Notes: generated by a model not told the origin, from the sequence alone. DNA of 64,000 nt from Vitis vinifera (GCF_030704535.1 NC_081813.1:2078501-2142500), one strand, 5' to 3'; numbered from the stretch's first letter, positions 1 through 11,575 are shown. Made by a program: numbers and translations.

Positions 1-3000
1 TGCATACCGAATAAAGAACTTGAGAATATCTAGAGGAAAGTAGAAGACGATACTGTAAAGCCAGATGACACCAGCCCATCCCCATCCACAACCTTTGATC
101 TTTGCAAAGCCCCAGTTTGCATATACAGCAATGAATGTAGCCACCTTAAAATCAATTCATCACCAGAATATTTCACTAGAGAAAGAAAGAGAAGAAAAAG
201 AAGGGGAAGTTTCAGACACAACTCACCAACTGTGCTATTAGGAAGGCACTCACTAGCAGGAGACCGGGGCGTTCAATGAAAGACCAGCCCTGAGATCGAG
301 TAACAAAGATGAGTGCCTGACTCACGATACTCACTTGGAGGTACACAACTGCTGTCAGCTCATGCTTGTTTCCCCTGATTGATCTTACTGAAAATTTATC
401 CTGACAACAGTATTAGTATTAGTATTAGTACTAGTATTAGTATTGGCATTGGAATGAATTGTCAACACAGTGAAGAAAAGATCGTGTATTCGAATATGAA
501 TGGCATGCTGCTCACTTACTGAGAAGAAGTTAGAGTCGTGAGCAGCCCAGAAGAAAACAACAGTCATGACAGCTAGGTAGGTGCCAAGGACTATGCCAGT
601 GGCAAAGATCTCCCTGAGCTTCCAGGAGTCAGGAAGAGGAGATGGTTTCACCCTGTCTTTAGCAATGGTCATGATGGTTCCATCATTAAGTATGGCTATG
701 ATGAGGACCATGAAGGGTGAGAAGTCGAATTTCCAGATAAGAGCGATGAGCGCGAACCCCAGCACGATTCGGATGGTTATGGAAACTGCATAGATGGTGT
801 AATTCTTCATTCTCTGGAAAATGGCTCTGCTGGTCAGTACAGCACTCACAATCACACTCAGTCCTGGCTCGGTAAGGACTATATCAGATGCACTTCTGGC
901 TGCATCAGTTGCATCAGCTACAGCAATGCCGATGTCTGCCCTCTTTAGAGCTGGGGCATCATTCACACCATCTCCGGTCATCCCACATATGTGCTTCTTG
1001 TCTTGCAGCCTCTTCACTATTTCGTATTTGTGCTCTGCAGGCGTCCCCCATCAGAGTTTGTACCAATAAGGGGTGGGGGGGTTGGAATGGCAGCATGCTC
1101 ATATATTTTAGCAATTAATTTCTAAACTTTGAACTGTAAACCAACAATATAACTTCATTCAAAGGAGGGTTCAGTCCAAATACCAGGGAAGACACCAGCA
1201 AAGCCGTCAGCTTTTTCAATGAGCTCGTCAATGGGGAGGTCTGCAATGCTATGATCCTTGCTCTGTCCAAGGAGGGAAGAAGACGGGTACATGTTGGTTC
1301 CCATGCCAAGCCTGCGACCGGTCTCCTTGCCAATGGCTAGCTGGTCACCAGTGATCATCTTTACATTGACACCGAGGTTAAGGGCACGGCGAATGGTCTC
1401 TGCACTATCATGCCTTGGAGGGTCAAATAGAGGCAAAAGACCAACAAATTGCCATGGTCCTCCTGCGCTTTCCTTGTTCTTCTCTGGTACTGTCTGTCAG
1501 CAAGAAGAATGTTGCCTAATCAACTTCAGTTCCTACATTACCCCTTAAATGGTTAGAAACAATTAAGAGTTAAGAAGAAATATAAACTCACTTGTTGAGA
1601 AACTGCAAGAGAGCGAAGACCACGGTCAGCAAACTTGTCAATGATGGCATGAGCTTTCTTCTTTGCATGATCCTTGAGGTTGCAGAGCTCAATGATCTGG
1701 TGGAGATTAGATAAACAGGCACAGATAAACAAGGAATACAACATGAAGTAAGAAGAGATAAAAATCCCCACTAGTACTGTATGTGCTAATGACACATTCA
1801 TTACCTGTTCTGGCGCGCCTTTGCTAGCCCGATGCCAGTTTCCATCAGAGTCAATGTATGTTATGGCTGTACGCTTCTCCACTGGGTTAAATGGCAGAAA
1901 GTGTACTTCTGTTATCCCTGATCTTGCCTGCAGATCACAAGTGAAACAGGGTGTGTTTAACTTCAATTGTCATATATCCCAGCGTCGTTTAACATCCAAA
2001 AATTCTAATTACATTCTCTATTTCTTTGCACTTTTATTCTGATCATTCACTTCAAACATTTTGCATGCTTAAAAGGGGGCTTCATCCCAAGGATGAAACT
2101 GAGAAGAGTGCTCAGCTGAGTGTTGGCTGTTTAAGCTCAGTTTGGCTGAGGCTTGGAATCAATCTTGACCCAAGCACAATTGCCCTACTGAAACATTTAT
2201 GAAGCCAAACAGGTTTGTATTCTTCTCAAAATCTAACAGTCCTTGAATTCCTTAATGCAATCTAGAAATAATAACATACCCAGAGAGCTTGCTCAAAATT
2301 TTCTCAGATCTCACTAGTTCACATTACCTCCAGAATTTCCCTTCTAAATTTTTAAATTGTTCAAAGTGTAGTGTTGCTCGGTAATCAAACAAGCTTGAAG
2401 CTTAGACTTTAGGATGGCTTTATTAAGGAGAGTGAATGAGCTTGAACAAATCAAACTATTCATCAGGACTTGTTGGGTGAGTTGCTGTCATATTTAACTA
2501 TAATGGTTGCAATGAGTCCATTTTCATTATCTTCAGTGGAAGTTGAGGTCAGAAAAGCTTAGTTCCCATCAGCCCATAAAGCTACATACTTCACTACTAA
2601 ATAGTACTGCTCTTCAACATACCTCACTGGGGTCAGCCAACATTCCCACAATGCAGGCATCAATGGCATCCTGATTCTCAACCCGGGAAGCCCTAGCCGC
2701 AAGCAGAATCACCATGTCACTGTCCACATCCTTTGAAAATATCTGCAAATTAGAATATTGGTGACATGATCAATAAAGCATTACATTCCACAGTTTGATC
2801 ATACTCTTAAATCTTTCCTTTATTTTTGTTCAATGGCCAACCTCAATCATGCTTTTGTCCACTGTAAGCTTGTTGAGGGTGAGAGTCCCAGTCTTGTCAC
2901 TGCAAAGAACATCCATTCCAGCCATCTCTTCTATTGCTGTCATCCTCTTTGTGATAGCACCTTGCTTTGACAGACGGTGAGAACCTATGGCCATTGTCAC

Positions 3001-4999
3001 TGACAACACTGTTGGCATGGCAATTGGTATTCCTCCAATGAGAAGCACCAAAAGATTATTGATCCCATCCCTGTACTTGCGTCTCTGAATTGGGTACATC
3101 ACCACTATTTCTACTATTATGCCAAGCGCAATGGAGCATATACAGAAGTTCCCAATGGCAGTCAACACCTGATAAAACCATATCATCCATTGCCACATCT
3201 CATTACCAGTTCCACAACTTCAAATCCAGTAATCCCAGAATGGCCAATAAGTTCAGTATGGTACCTTTTGGAAGTGGCCCTGGTGGTTGGTGTTGTCAAC
3301 AAGGTGAGCAGCCTTACCAAAGAAGGTGTGCACCCCAGTGGCAATTACAACAGCCTCAATTTCACCTTGCTTGCAGGTGGAGCCAGAGAAGACTTCATCA
3401 CCGGGGTTCCTTGTCACAGGCAAGGACTCACCAGTGAGTGCAGCCTGATCAATTTTAAGAGGGTCGCCCTCCAGGAGACGGGCATCGGCTGGGATGATAT
3501 CTCCCAACTTGATGCTGATCACATCCCCAGGGACCAGGATTTCAGCCTCCTGCTCACTCCATCTGCCATCTCTCAGAACCTCCAATCATTCAAACACACA
3601 AACAACACCCACCTTATCGTACATCCAACTTATCCAAAAGCTTGAATTTAAACTAGGAATTAAGTTGAAACCTGGATCAGGCTGACAGTTATCATATAGA
3701 AATACCTTGGCTTTGGGAGCAAGACCAGCCATCAGTGCTGCAGCAGCATTCCCTGCATTGTTCTCTTCTATAAAACTTATGGTGGAGTTGATGAAAAGCA
3801 ACACTACAATTCCAACAAAATCTTGCCAATCTGGATCCTCTCCCTGCATTTAGTATACCCCAAAAAAAAAAAAAAAGCAAAAACAAAAAAAAAAACAAAA
3901 AAAAAAAAGTCAGAAGAAAAAAAGAAAAAAGGAACTGAAAGTAAGGCAAAGATGAAGAGGGAAGACATTAAGACGAGGTAATTACCCCTCCATTTGCCAG
4001 AACAATGGCCATGATAGCAGCAGCTTCCATCACCCATGACAGGGGATTCCACATAAAGCCCAAGAACTTAAGCAACTTGCTCTCCTGTTTCCAAAAAAAA
4101 AAAAAATGTTCTCAACAGATCAGTTTCTCCATCATTATAAACAAAATGAAACTAGGGCACTGCTCTAGAACATAGAGAATTTGCCTCTTTCTCCTCCAGC
4201 TTGTTTGGGCCAAAGATCTGGAGCCTCTTCTCCCCTTCCTCTGTTGTCAAACCGTCTCTTGTACATTTCAGCTGTTCGAATACCTCCTCAACTGGTATCC
4301 GCTCCTGAAACAAACAACAAATGAAATGATTCCCATCACTTGACCTGCCAAGAAAATTTTCACACAAATTTTTCCTCTTCAATGTCAAACAAGGCTTCCC
4401 CACATGCTTTTCTAGCTAAAAAGATACCAATTCATATCATGCTATGGAGAAATAGGTTCAACACATCAATGACTGCCCTTGTTTGTTGTTCAAGACGTCA
4501 ATAATAAGCCTTGTTTGGTTGCTGAGAAAATGTCAAAATGGAAAAGGAGAAAAACAAAAATTCTCAAATCCTAGCAAGCTATAAATCACAAAACCATGAC
4601 CAACACGAGCCAAACAGAAAAACATGAGAAAGAAAATTGAAGAACAAACACAAACACTGCAATGAGACCAAGATTCAAAAAGCCAAAACGAAACAAAATC
4701 ATAGAAAAAAGAAAATCTGAAAGGAAGAAAACTCCCATTCTGAAAAACATTGAGAAACAGTTTCAGTGTTCATGAACAAGCGTGGTCACTCACTACCAAC
4801 TTTTGAAACTATCACAATCAGAAAATATCAAGAAAATCATGTGTCTGTTTGAAAAAACACATTCAAAATCCAAACAAAAAAAACAACAAAAATATAACAA
4901 TCATATGATCAGTTCGATGAAGCAATTTTCAACTGAACCAAAGAAAGCACTTACAAGATCAACTGTCTCATTCTTGATTTCTTCTAAGATATCAGCCAT
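1..4999 (-). CDS. Plasma-membrane H+-ATPase (P3A-type), 3' partial
   Basis: P-type proton pump that hydrolyses ATP to export H+ across the plasma membrane and energise solute uptake. CDS exons in gene order: 4999-4955, 4304-4185, 4084-3986, 3843-3706, 3579-3265, 3168-2842, 2742-2623, 1927-1805, 1696-1592, 1493-1184, 1034-520, 400-227, 144-1. All junctions keep frame and give 845 residues, against about 950 for the family. The missing part is the C-terminal autoinhibitory domain and the 14-3-3-binding YTV end, off the left edge. Visible motifs: TGES (183-186), phosphorylated Asp in CSDKTGT (D330), KGAPEQ (424 on), TGD (512-514), TGDGVNDAP (587 on), and the membrane motifs ITIRIV and ILNDGT with the proton-pathway Arg and Asp. 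The N-terminus [15 protein letters not shown] and [16 protein letters not shown] resemble the AHA1/2/3/5 subgroup. An AG at 5012-5013 could be the acceptor of a leader intron. Intron 2 starts with GC. Family identity is near certain; the exact paralogue is not. Confidence 0.97.
411..446 (+). repeat. Hexanucleotide microsatellite (TATTAG)6 in H+-ATPase intron 11
   Basis: Six 6-bp units, four of them exact TATTAG, one TACTAG and one TATTGG, lie in the 119-bp intron 401-519. Reading through the intron on the minus strand gives a run of Asn-Thr, so the open frame there is an artefact of the repeat. Likely length-polymorphic. Confidence 0.9.
4085..4184 (-). other. GC-AG intron 2 of the H+-ATPase gene
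   Basis: In gene orientation exon 2 ends AAAGAG and the intron begins GCAAAT; it ends TTTCCTGTTTCCAG-like at GGAAACAG before GAGAGCAAG. Only this junction gives the conserved [16 protein letters not shown] protein in frame, and no GT lies at a usable position. GC donors are a known minor class (about 1% of plant introns). The call rests on protein-level conservation. Confidence 0.85.
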
Positions 5000-6219
5000 C
5001 TTCTTCTCTTCCTAAGCTCAAACAACAACAACAACAAAAACAAAAACAAAAACAAAATATTTGTATATATATCCAAAGATTCAGAAGAAAGCTTCAAGAA
5101 CAACAGTAAGGTTGATGCTCATTCTCATCATCATAATCATCAACAGTTTTGTGTATAGAAAAAAAAAAACAAATTGAAAAAGGAAAGAAAATTGAGAATT
5201 CAGTCTGGGTTTTTTTCTTTTTTAAATTTTTAAATTTTTTTTATGGGATTAGTGGGTTAATTTGTAAGGTATAAGTTTCCTCATTTGGAAGACCAAGAGC
5301 CCTTGGAAAGGGTAAGTGGCTGTCCCTCTATAACGAACTTGGATTCAGTTTACGGTTGGTGTGTAAAAATTTTTGTCCAAACGAGAGAACCCCCGTGACT
5401 GTTGTTCTTTTTGTTGCCCAAGTCATTCGCTCTCACACTCACTCTCCTCTTCTTTCTTACTATTTTCCTTTTCTTTCTTTCCGTTTTCCTTTGGGTATCA
5501 AAAGAAAAAATATTTGGAGGAGCATCAATCATCGCATCATTTAAAAAGTAGTAGCACCAACATGGTTTTTCTTTTTTACAAGTTTTTATTCAAAATATTT
5601 TTAATAAAAATGTTTTTTTAGAAGCATTTTTAAGGGAATCACATGCTAAAAATGTCTTTTCTAAAAACATTATAAATTACTTTTTGAAATTTTAAAAATG
5701 TTTCTTAAATTTTAAGAAACATGTTATTTTTCTTCAAAAACAAATTTTAGGTTCAAAGTATTTTTTAAAAATACTGTCAAATAGACTTTTAGAACTTATT
5801 TGAACTATTTTCAAAATAAATAACATTTTTGATAAATTATTTTTTATGAAAAATAATATTTTAAGTGTCTGTTCTAATAATAATATATGAGATTGTTATA
5901 AAAAATAATTATATGTATGATTAAAAAATAAAATACAATATATAAAAATTATTTTTAAAATAGATTTTCTTAAAAAAAAAATACATAAAATTAATTTTAA
6001 CAAGTGTTTTATAAAATTATTATTTGAGAAATGTTTTTGTTTGAAAATAATAAACCTTTTAAGTACTTGTAAGTTATTTCTAAAAATAACTAATCATCTG
6101 TTTTAAAAATAAAATATTAATAATTAGCTTTTAAATAATACAATCATGTGTTTAATTAAAAGTTGAATATTATATTGAAATAAAATAAATTATTTTAAAA
6201 CTTTAAGGGATACCAAAAT
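5000..6219. other. H+-ATPase leader/promoter side and AT-rich spacer
   Basis: No gene is visible. Just upstream of the ATG, in gene orientation, GAGCTTAG/GAAGAGAAG (acceptor at 5012-5013, after a T-rich tract) suggests a 5'-UTR intron, which is common in this gene family. The less AT-rich stretch 5260-5460 is the best place for the first leader exon and promoter. From about 5600 the sequence is very AT-rich with no recognisable element. Confidence 0.45.
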
Positions 6220-6777
6220 TGATGTAGGACAACCCTAGGATGGTTGCCTACACTCAAGGGTGGGTGGGCTAGGGTTTTATTTTTAGGGTGTAAGGAGAGG
6301 AACAAGGAATAAATTTTATGGTTGAGAAAATTATAATATAAGAAATAGAGAGAAAGAAGAACAATGAAGAAAAGATGAAAAAACCTTAGAGTCTCACCTA
6401 GAAGAAAATCAATGGAGTCTCACCATTGAGGGTTGTAACCTTGCAATGAAAGAAAGTATAATATTATTCATCAAATTCATCCCTTTGATTTATATTGATT
6501 AGCCTATTTATAGGCTTTTCTAAGAAATCCAAAGTCTATTAGAACTCTAATAACCTATTATGATTCTAATTATAATTATAACATCCAAAGTCTACTAGGA
6601 CTCTAATAACCTATCATGACTCAAATTCTAATTATATTATAATTCAACTAGCTAATCCTAATTAGACTCCAACAAATATTAATCCTAATTTAATTCCAAG
6701 TAATAATAATCATACTTTAATTACAACTAATATTAATTCCCTTTCTTGATATATATCTTGAATATTCATCCTCATCA
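6220..6777 (+). mobile_element. Solo LTR, copy 1 (558 bp, full-length type)
   Basis: Starts TGATGTAGGACAACCC and ends ATCCTCATCA, so it has the TG...CA ends of an LTR and a short inverted repeat TGATG/CATCA. It contains a candidate LTR promoter, CTATTTATAGGC, near 6505. Two relatives lie in this window at 6783-7064 and, inverted, at 13028-13542. No coding internal region of a retrotransposon adjoins it. The flanking 5-mers (AAAAT and ATTAT) do not match, so the insertion has been rearranged. Confidence 0.75.
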
Positions 6778-6782
6778 ATTAT

Positions 6783-7064
6783 TGATATAGGACAACCCTA
6801 GGATGGTTGCCTACACTCAAGGGTAGGTGGGCTAGGGTTTTATTTTTAGGGTGTAAGGTAAGGAACAATGAATAAATTTTATGGTAGAGAAAATTATAAT
6901 ATAAGAAATAGAGAGAAAGAAGAACAATAAAGAAAAGATGAAAAAACCTTAAAGTCTCACTAAGACCTTCTAAGAGTCTCACCTAGAAGAAAATCAATGG
7001 AGTCTCACCATTGAGGGTTGCAACCTTGCAATGAAAGAAAGTATAATATTATTCATCCTCATCA
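6783..7064 (+). mobile_element. Solo LTR, copy 2 (282 bp, internally deleted)
   Basis: Same family and orientation as 6220-6777, only 5 bp downstream of it. It runs from TGATATAGGACAACCC to ATCCTCATCA but jumps from AATATTATTCAT straight to CCTCATCA. It therefore lacks about 277 bp that copy 1 keeps between two ATATT(ATT)CATC segments, which looks like a deletion between short direct repeats. Confidence 0.75.
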
Positions 7065-8993
7065 ATTCAGTTATAAAAATAAATTGTTGTAACCTTTTAA
7101 TATTAATAATTTAATAATTCAATTTATTAAATATTGAATTATTACTATTCGGAAATACAAAAGAATTTTTAAACCAAATTTTATCACTTAATTGTTATTC
7201 ATCCCAACTCATTTTTCTTCCAAGGACAATTAAAAATGATTTAATAATTTTTCTTTTAATGAATATCAATAAAGATTTTTAAAAAATAAAAAAATAAACT
7301 GAAACATAATTCAATAATGCTAGCAAATACCACTATCTTTTGTTTTGATCTTCTAAATCATTCCATAAAAATAAGAGGTAAAATCAATAAAGATTTCTTG
7401 TTGGATTCATCCCTAAAGTCAATGAACATCTAAAACCCAATTCATCTGTAAATCATTCATTTCTAGGAAAAACTTCCTTCTATTTTCCTACTCAAAAGAT
7501 CCAAAATCAAAGTCCAAACCCAAATTTGAAATTTCTTCCATCTTATAAGAAAAGAAAAACTTGAAAAATGAGAGATACTCGATCACAGGAAATGGATAAA
7601 ATTATCCCATTTCATTGAAAACCTGGAAAACGATCTTGGTCAAGATCCAAAACATGATTTTACTAGCAAAGAGAAGATGGGTATTACTCAAGAGGAACAG
7701 AAGAATACACAAATCTGCTTTCTTCCAAACAAGTGGAAATTAACAGAACTACTTCTTCTGCATCTGACTTGAAATGGTAATAAGCTCCTTATGTGAATAT
7801 CAGGAGGCGAAATTCATAACAGTGCCATCCTTCCCCTCTTGAGCTTGCAGAGTTGGACAGATTGCTCAGTACGCTAGGACCTGAAATTAACAAGCCAGGC
7901 TGAAGATCAGAAGCTGCTTCGAATTCATTAACTTTAGTTGAGCATTTAATCCAAAAGATTAGAAAGACTGGAATGTGCAAAAGCCACCAGGATTTAAGTT
8001 AATAAGTCTTTGAATGTAAATCTTTGTTAGATTTTGTTGATGATCTACAAGTGAGTTGGGCATTTTAGGACTGCTTGACAACGTTTTCAAAAGCAATTCT
8101 CAAAACAGTTTTTAATTGTTTTTAGTAACAAAATTCTGTTTGAGATAACATAGAAAACAGTTTTCTTAGCTTGGTCCCTGTGAAGGTACTGTGCACTTAT
8201 GTATAATGTAAAAGCTTCCAAAGTATTTTTCACATTTTCAATTGTTTCTCAGAACTCCTCACAAAAAAGACCTGAGAGCACCTTAAATTTGTTCTTGAAA
8301 CAAACTATTTTCAGAACAAGTTTTCAAAAAAACGTTTAAAGAAAAAAAAAATTGTTAACTGTTTTTTAAGTTGAAATTTTTTAAAACAGTTTCCAAATAG
8401 ACACTTCATTTGTTATCCTTTTCTTGCCTTCAACAGGCTCTGTATACTTTTGATGTACTTGAGCAGTCTCCCCTTTTCCTAGGTCTTTACTAGTAAATAT
8501 TTGCCTATCAAAAGATCAGATTAACAAGATTTTGGCTGCATTTGCATGCAGCAAAAAGTAAATTCAGAGAACATCACAAGGAAACATAGAAAACAAAGAA
8601 AATGGTTAGTTGATAAAATGTTCTAAGGAATAATGTTGATTAAAAAACAATCGTATTAGAAAAATCTTGCAAAATGTCATTGAGAGCCTAAAATTTCCAT
8701 TTCCGACAATAACTAAAACCAAAAGGGATATCTGTGTGCAAATGTATCCCAACTTTGGTCTACATACCTTCTATCTCATTGATAATCGATGAATTCATAG
8801 AGGATAACAAATGAATTCAATGCTAAAAGGTTTACATTGTAGAAATGAATATGTTTACACCAACATTGCTCCCCAGATTCAGTGACAAAGTCTTGGTTCT
8901 TTCCAAAATATGATCAATGGCTCCGTTTCTAATGACAATGATAAAAATATTTTTCTTCAGTTTTTAAATAAGTAAACAAGGAGGCTCTCTTAC
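7065..8993. other. Spacer downstream of MED9, with a candidate 3'-UTR exon
   Basis: No complete gene is seen. At 8994/8993 on the minus strand, 25 nt after the MED9 stop, there is a good donor (CGTG/GTAAGAG), and a possible acceptor CATTAG lies at 8929-8930, so the MED9 3'-UTR may be spliced. Around 7789-7990 the minus strand is less AT-rich and has an acceptor-like TTGTTAATTTCAG followed by an open stretch; I do not recognise it. The remainder is T/A-rich filler. Confidence 0.35.
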
Positions 8994-9018
8994 CACGTCT
9001 TGACAGATTTCAAAACAA

Positions 9019-10156
9019 TCAAGGCTCAGACTTGATGAGGTCTTCAACAGAGTTCCTATACTTGGCAATCAGATCCCTAGCATCGAAATATGAACATGGA
9101 ATATATTAAGTAGTGAACTTGGTGCAAACAGAAAAATTCTAGAGTAACAATGCAAACCTCCGTTGATTTAGCAGTTGCTCACTTTCCTCCAGCTTGCGCT
9201 TTTGTCCCTCAACTGTCTATGAACAACATTCAGTAACCGAGAAAATGCAAGTTACATACAACTCATAGTTTCTGATATAAGAAATGAAAACAAACAGAGG
9301 TGTGCTCCAGTGTTCCATGAAAATTGAATTTTTCAGTCATTTTCTGCACATATAGAAGCTCAGACACGAACTCCGAACCCATTTTTGATGAATGGTATCT
9401 ATTATAACAACATGTGGCCTTCATCACAAATGCTAGCAAAAAACTAAAACATCAACATATAACTAAAACCCTAAATCAACCATATGACAGATCCAACTGA
9501 ACTCAATTAAAGGATTATATCCAATCCTTGGGCCATATTATCCATCAAATTCTAGAAGCCTACCATTTCCTTCTTAATGCTTCCCCATTTTCTCAAACAC
9601 AATGGCACCTACTGAATCTCCAACCATAAACAATTAAACCCGATAAATCAATTGTAACTAGCGCATAATCTACAGAAAAAGAATGAAAACTAAAACTAAA
9701 ACAAATATGATGAAATTAGTTAATTACCATGGCCTTTGTGTTGATAGATACTGATATCGAGTTCAACAGCTGCTGGCACTTTTCAAAGTGACTGTTCAAT
9801 TCCCTAACCTTTCCCAGCATATAACAAAAAAATCAATGAACAAACAAAACACGGAATACCAATAAGTTATTAAGCCTAAGAAACCCTAAATTCGATCAAT
9901 TGAACAAATCTCAGTAACAAAAATTCTTTCAAAACCATCAAAACTGGAAAAAGAAAAATGAAAAATTCAAACCAGTGCATCAGAGTGCTGGTCCCGTGTT
10001 CCATTTTCGATTGCGTCGGACAAATTCTCCACCAACTGTGACACATCAAAAAATCAAAATCATCAAAAAGGTATAATTAGGGTTTAGGGTTTTTCTGGGT
10101 TTACTTCACATACATGTAATAAGTGGAAGTGAGAAGCCAGTGATTGGTGATGATGG

Positions 10157-10194
<38 letters not shown>

Positions 10195-10353
10195 ATGGTG
10201 AAGACGCTGCTGTTGATGCTGATAGAGGTGGTGCTGCTGTGGTTGCTGTTGTTGGAGGAACAGATGGTCCTGATCCGAGGGTGTAGCGGCGTTACTGTGA
10301 GGCGACATGCTAGGAATCATTGACCAGCTTCCTCCTGAGTATGGGTGATCCAT
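9019..10353 (-). CDS. MED9: Mediator of RNA polymerase II transcription subunit 9
   Basis: Small subunit of the Mediator middle module, which bridges transcription factors and RNA polymerase II in the nucleus. Exons: 10353-10114, 10035-9973, 9808-9728, 9216-9158, 9076-9019, giving 166 residues with all phases matching. The N-terminus (MDHPYSGGSWSMIP, then DQDHLFLQQQQ) and the C-terminus (EQLLNQRRDLIAKYRNSVED) match what I recall of Arabidopsis MED9 (At1g55080). Residues ~32-70 are a Gln/His low-complexity stretch encoded by a CTG/TTG run at 10161-10194. The C-terminal ~85 residues form the conserved helical Mediator-binding part. ATG 10353 is the first in frame. The gene is divergent from the 63-aa gene through a short shared promoter, and AAACCCTAG (telo-box-like) lies just upstream of the ATG. 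Confidence 0.88.
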
Positions 10354-10834
10354 TGCGTTATTCCTCCAAAACCCTAGAACAAAATTGAATTCTGCCTATT
10401 AGGGCTTATCATCTCAAGATCAAAATTTCAGAAAAGTTAGCAAAATCTTTAACAATTATGAATATGAATATGCAGGTGTGAAGAATTGAAAGTTACTTAG
10501 AGAGAGAGTTTAGAGAGAGAAGAAGACGAACCTCTGAAACTTAGATCATTAAAGGCTCCAGCTCTGGAGAAGACACACAAAACCTTCTCTGCAAATCTCT
10601 GGACGACGCCGTTTTGGGGTCAAGCGAAGTCGTTTGAGGAAACGGAGAAACTTAGAGAGGCAAAACGCTTTTTCCCAATATGGTTTCTTCGTTTACTACA
10701 TATTAAAACGATGCGTTTTCCCAATCTGGTTTCTTCGTTTACTAAAACGACTTCGTTTTATTTAAACGCCGTCGTTTTCCTCCCGATTCCCATTTTCCTC
10801 CTGACCACCACCGAGCGAGACATCTGCAGAGACC

Positions 10835-10841
<7 letters not shown>
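10354..10841. promoter_or_regulatory. Bidirectional promoter between MED9 and the 63-aa gene
   Basis: About 490 bp separates the MED9 ATG from the CT-rich leader of the plus-strand gene. It contains repeated near-palindromes of the form AAACGN(3-5)CGTTT: 10705-10719, 10744-10759 and 10764-10778, plus GCCGTTTTGGGG and GTCGTTTGAGG nearer MED9. A direct duplication of about 28 bp (TTTCCCAATATGGTTTCTTC and its copy with C for A) recurs 46 bp apart at 10671 and 10717. There is no clear TATA box, which suits a housekeeping pair. Function is inferred from position and motif density. Confidence 0.6.

Positions 10842-10882
<41 letters not shown>
10842..10882 (+). repeat. (CT)20 microsatellite in the leader of the 63-aa gene
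   Basis: About 20 CT units, uninterrupted. It lies at the probable 5'-UTR of the plus-strand gene, where plant promoters often carry CT/GA tracts that bind BPC (GAGA-binding) proteins. Regulatory role is inferred. Confidence 0.85.
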
Positions 10883-10884
<2 letters not shown>

Positions 10885-11413
10885 GAAGCCGTGGGTGTCT
10901 TCAAAGGTCTAAGCTTTTCGATTGAGCTTTAGGGTTCGTCTTCTTCCCTTTCTGGATAACATTGAAATTTGTTGATCTCTGCATATTTGTATGATAGAAT
11001 TTTATTTTATTTTTTAATTTGTTCTTGTATTACGTTTCTGGGATGATAAACCCAATGGGTATTCGATTCTGTTCAAGGGTTTTGAATGGGCCATCAATAT
11101 ATAGTATATAGGAAATTTCTTTATATCGTAATGTGTGACCATTGTCAAGCATTTTCCTTCCTTTTCTTGCGAACCAAGCAAGGGAAGACTGAAAACTATG
11201 TTGCTGAGTCAAAAAATTAGAACATTGTGTGCAGTTAGGGTAAAGGGATTTTCAGAAGATGTTATGGGGTTTTGTAGCAGAAGGTTGAAAAGAGATTCTT
11301 ATGCATATTGTGATGGTTGCTCTCTTGATGGTAAGGGCATAGAATAATACGATTCGGGTTATTGACTGGTCTAGCTCTGAATAGTTCTGGATTGAGACCA
11401 CCGGAACTTCAAG

Positions 11414-11575
11414 ATGAATACTGGCCATTGTGACGGTTGCCCTCTTCATGGTTTGGGTGTTGGACATATGATTCGGGTTATTGAAAAATGCAAAATTAAG
11501 AATAAGGGGTTCTATTGTAGTAAACCTTTTGTGAAGATGGTTTCACATGATAATTTGTGTTTGTCAATGGACTAA
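11414..11575 (+). other. Unplaced Cys-rich 53-codon ORF, possibly a TE or gene fragment
   Basis: ATG at 11414 opens a 53-residue frame ending TAA at 11575. It contains CDGCPLHGLGVG, then Cys and His residues spread to the end (HCDGC, EKCK, FYCSK, SHDNLC). About 122 bp upstream, at 11302-11366, a diverged copy of the first ~60 bp encodes CDGCSLDGKGIE. I do not recognise the family. It sits in an intron among mobile-element debris, so a decayed exon or transposon fragment is more likely than a working gene. Confidence 0.25.

Noticed and set aside
385..1017. Long open frame on the minus strand ending in Asn-Thr repeats
   Set aside because: It is H+-ATPase exon 11 plus read-through of intron 401-519; the conserved protein continues at 400 after splicing.
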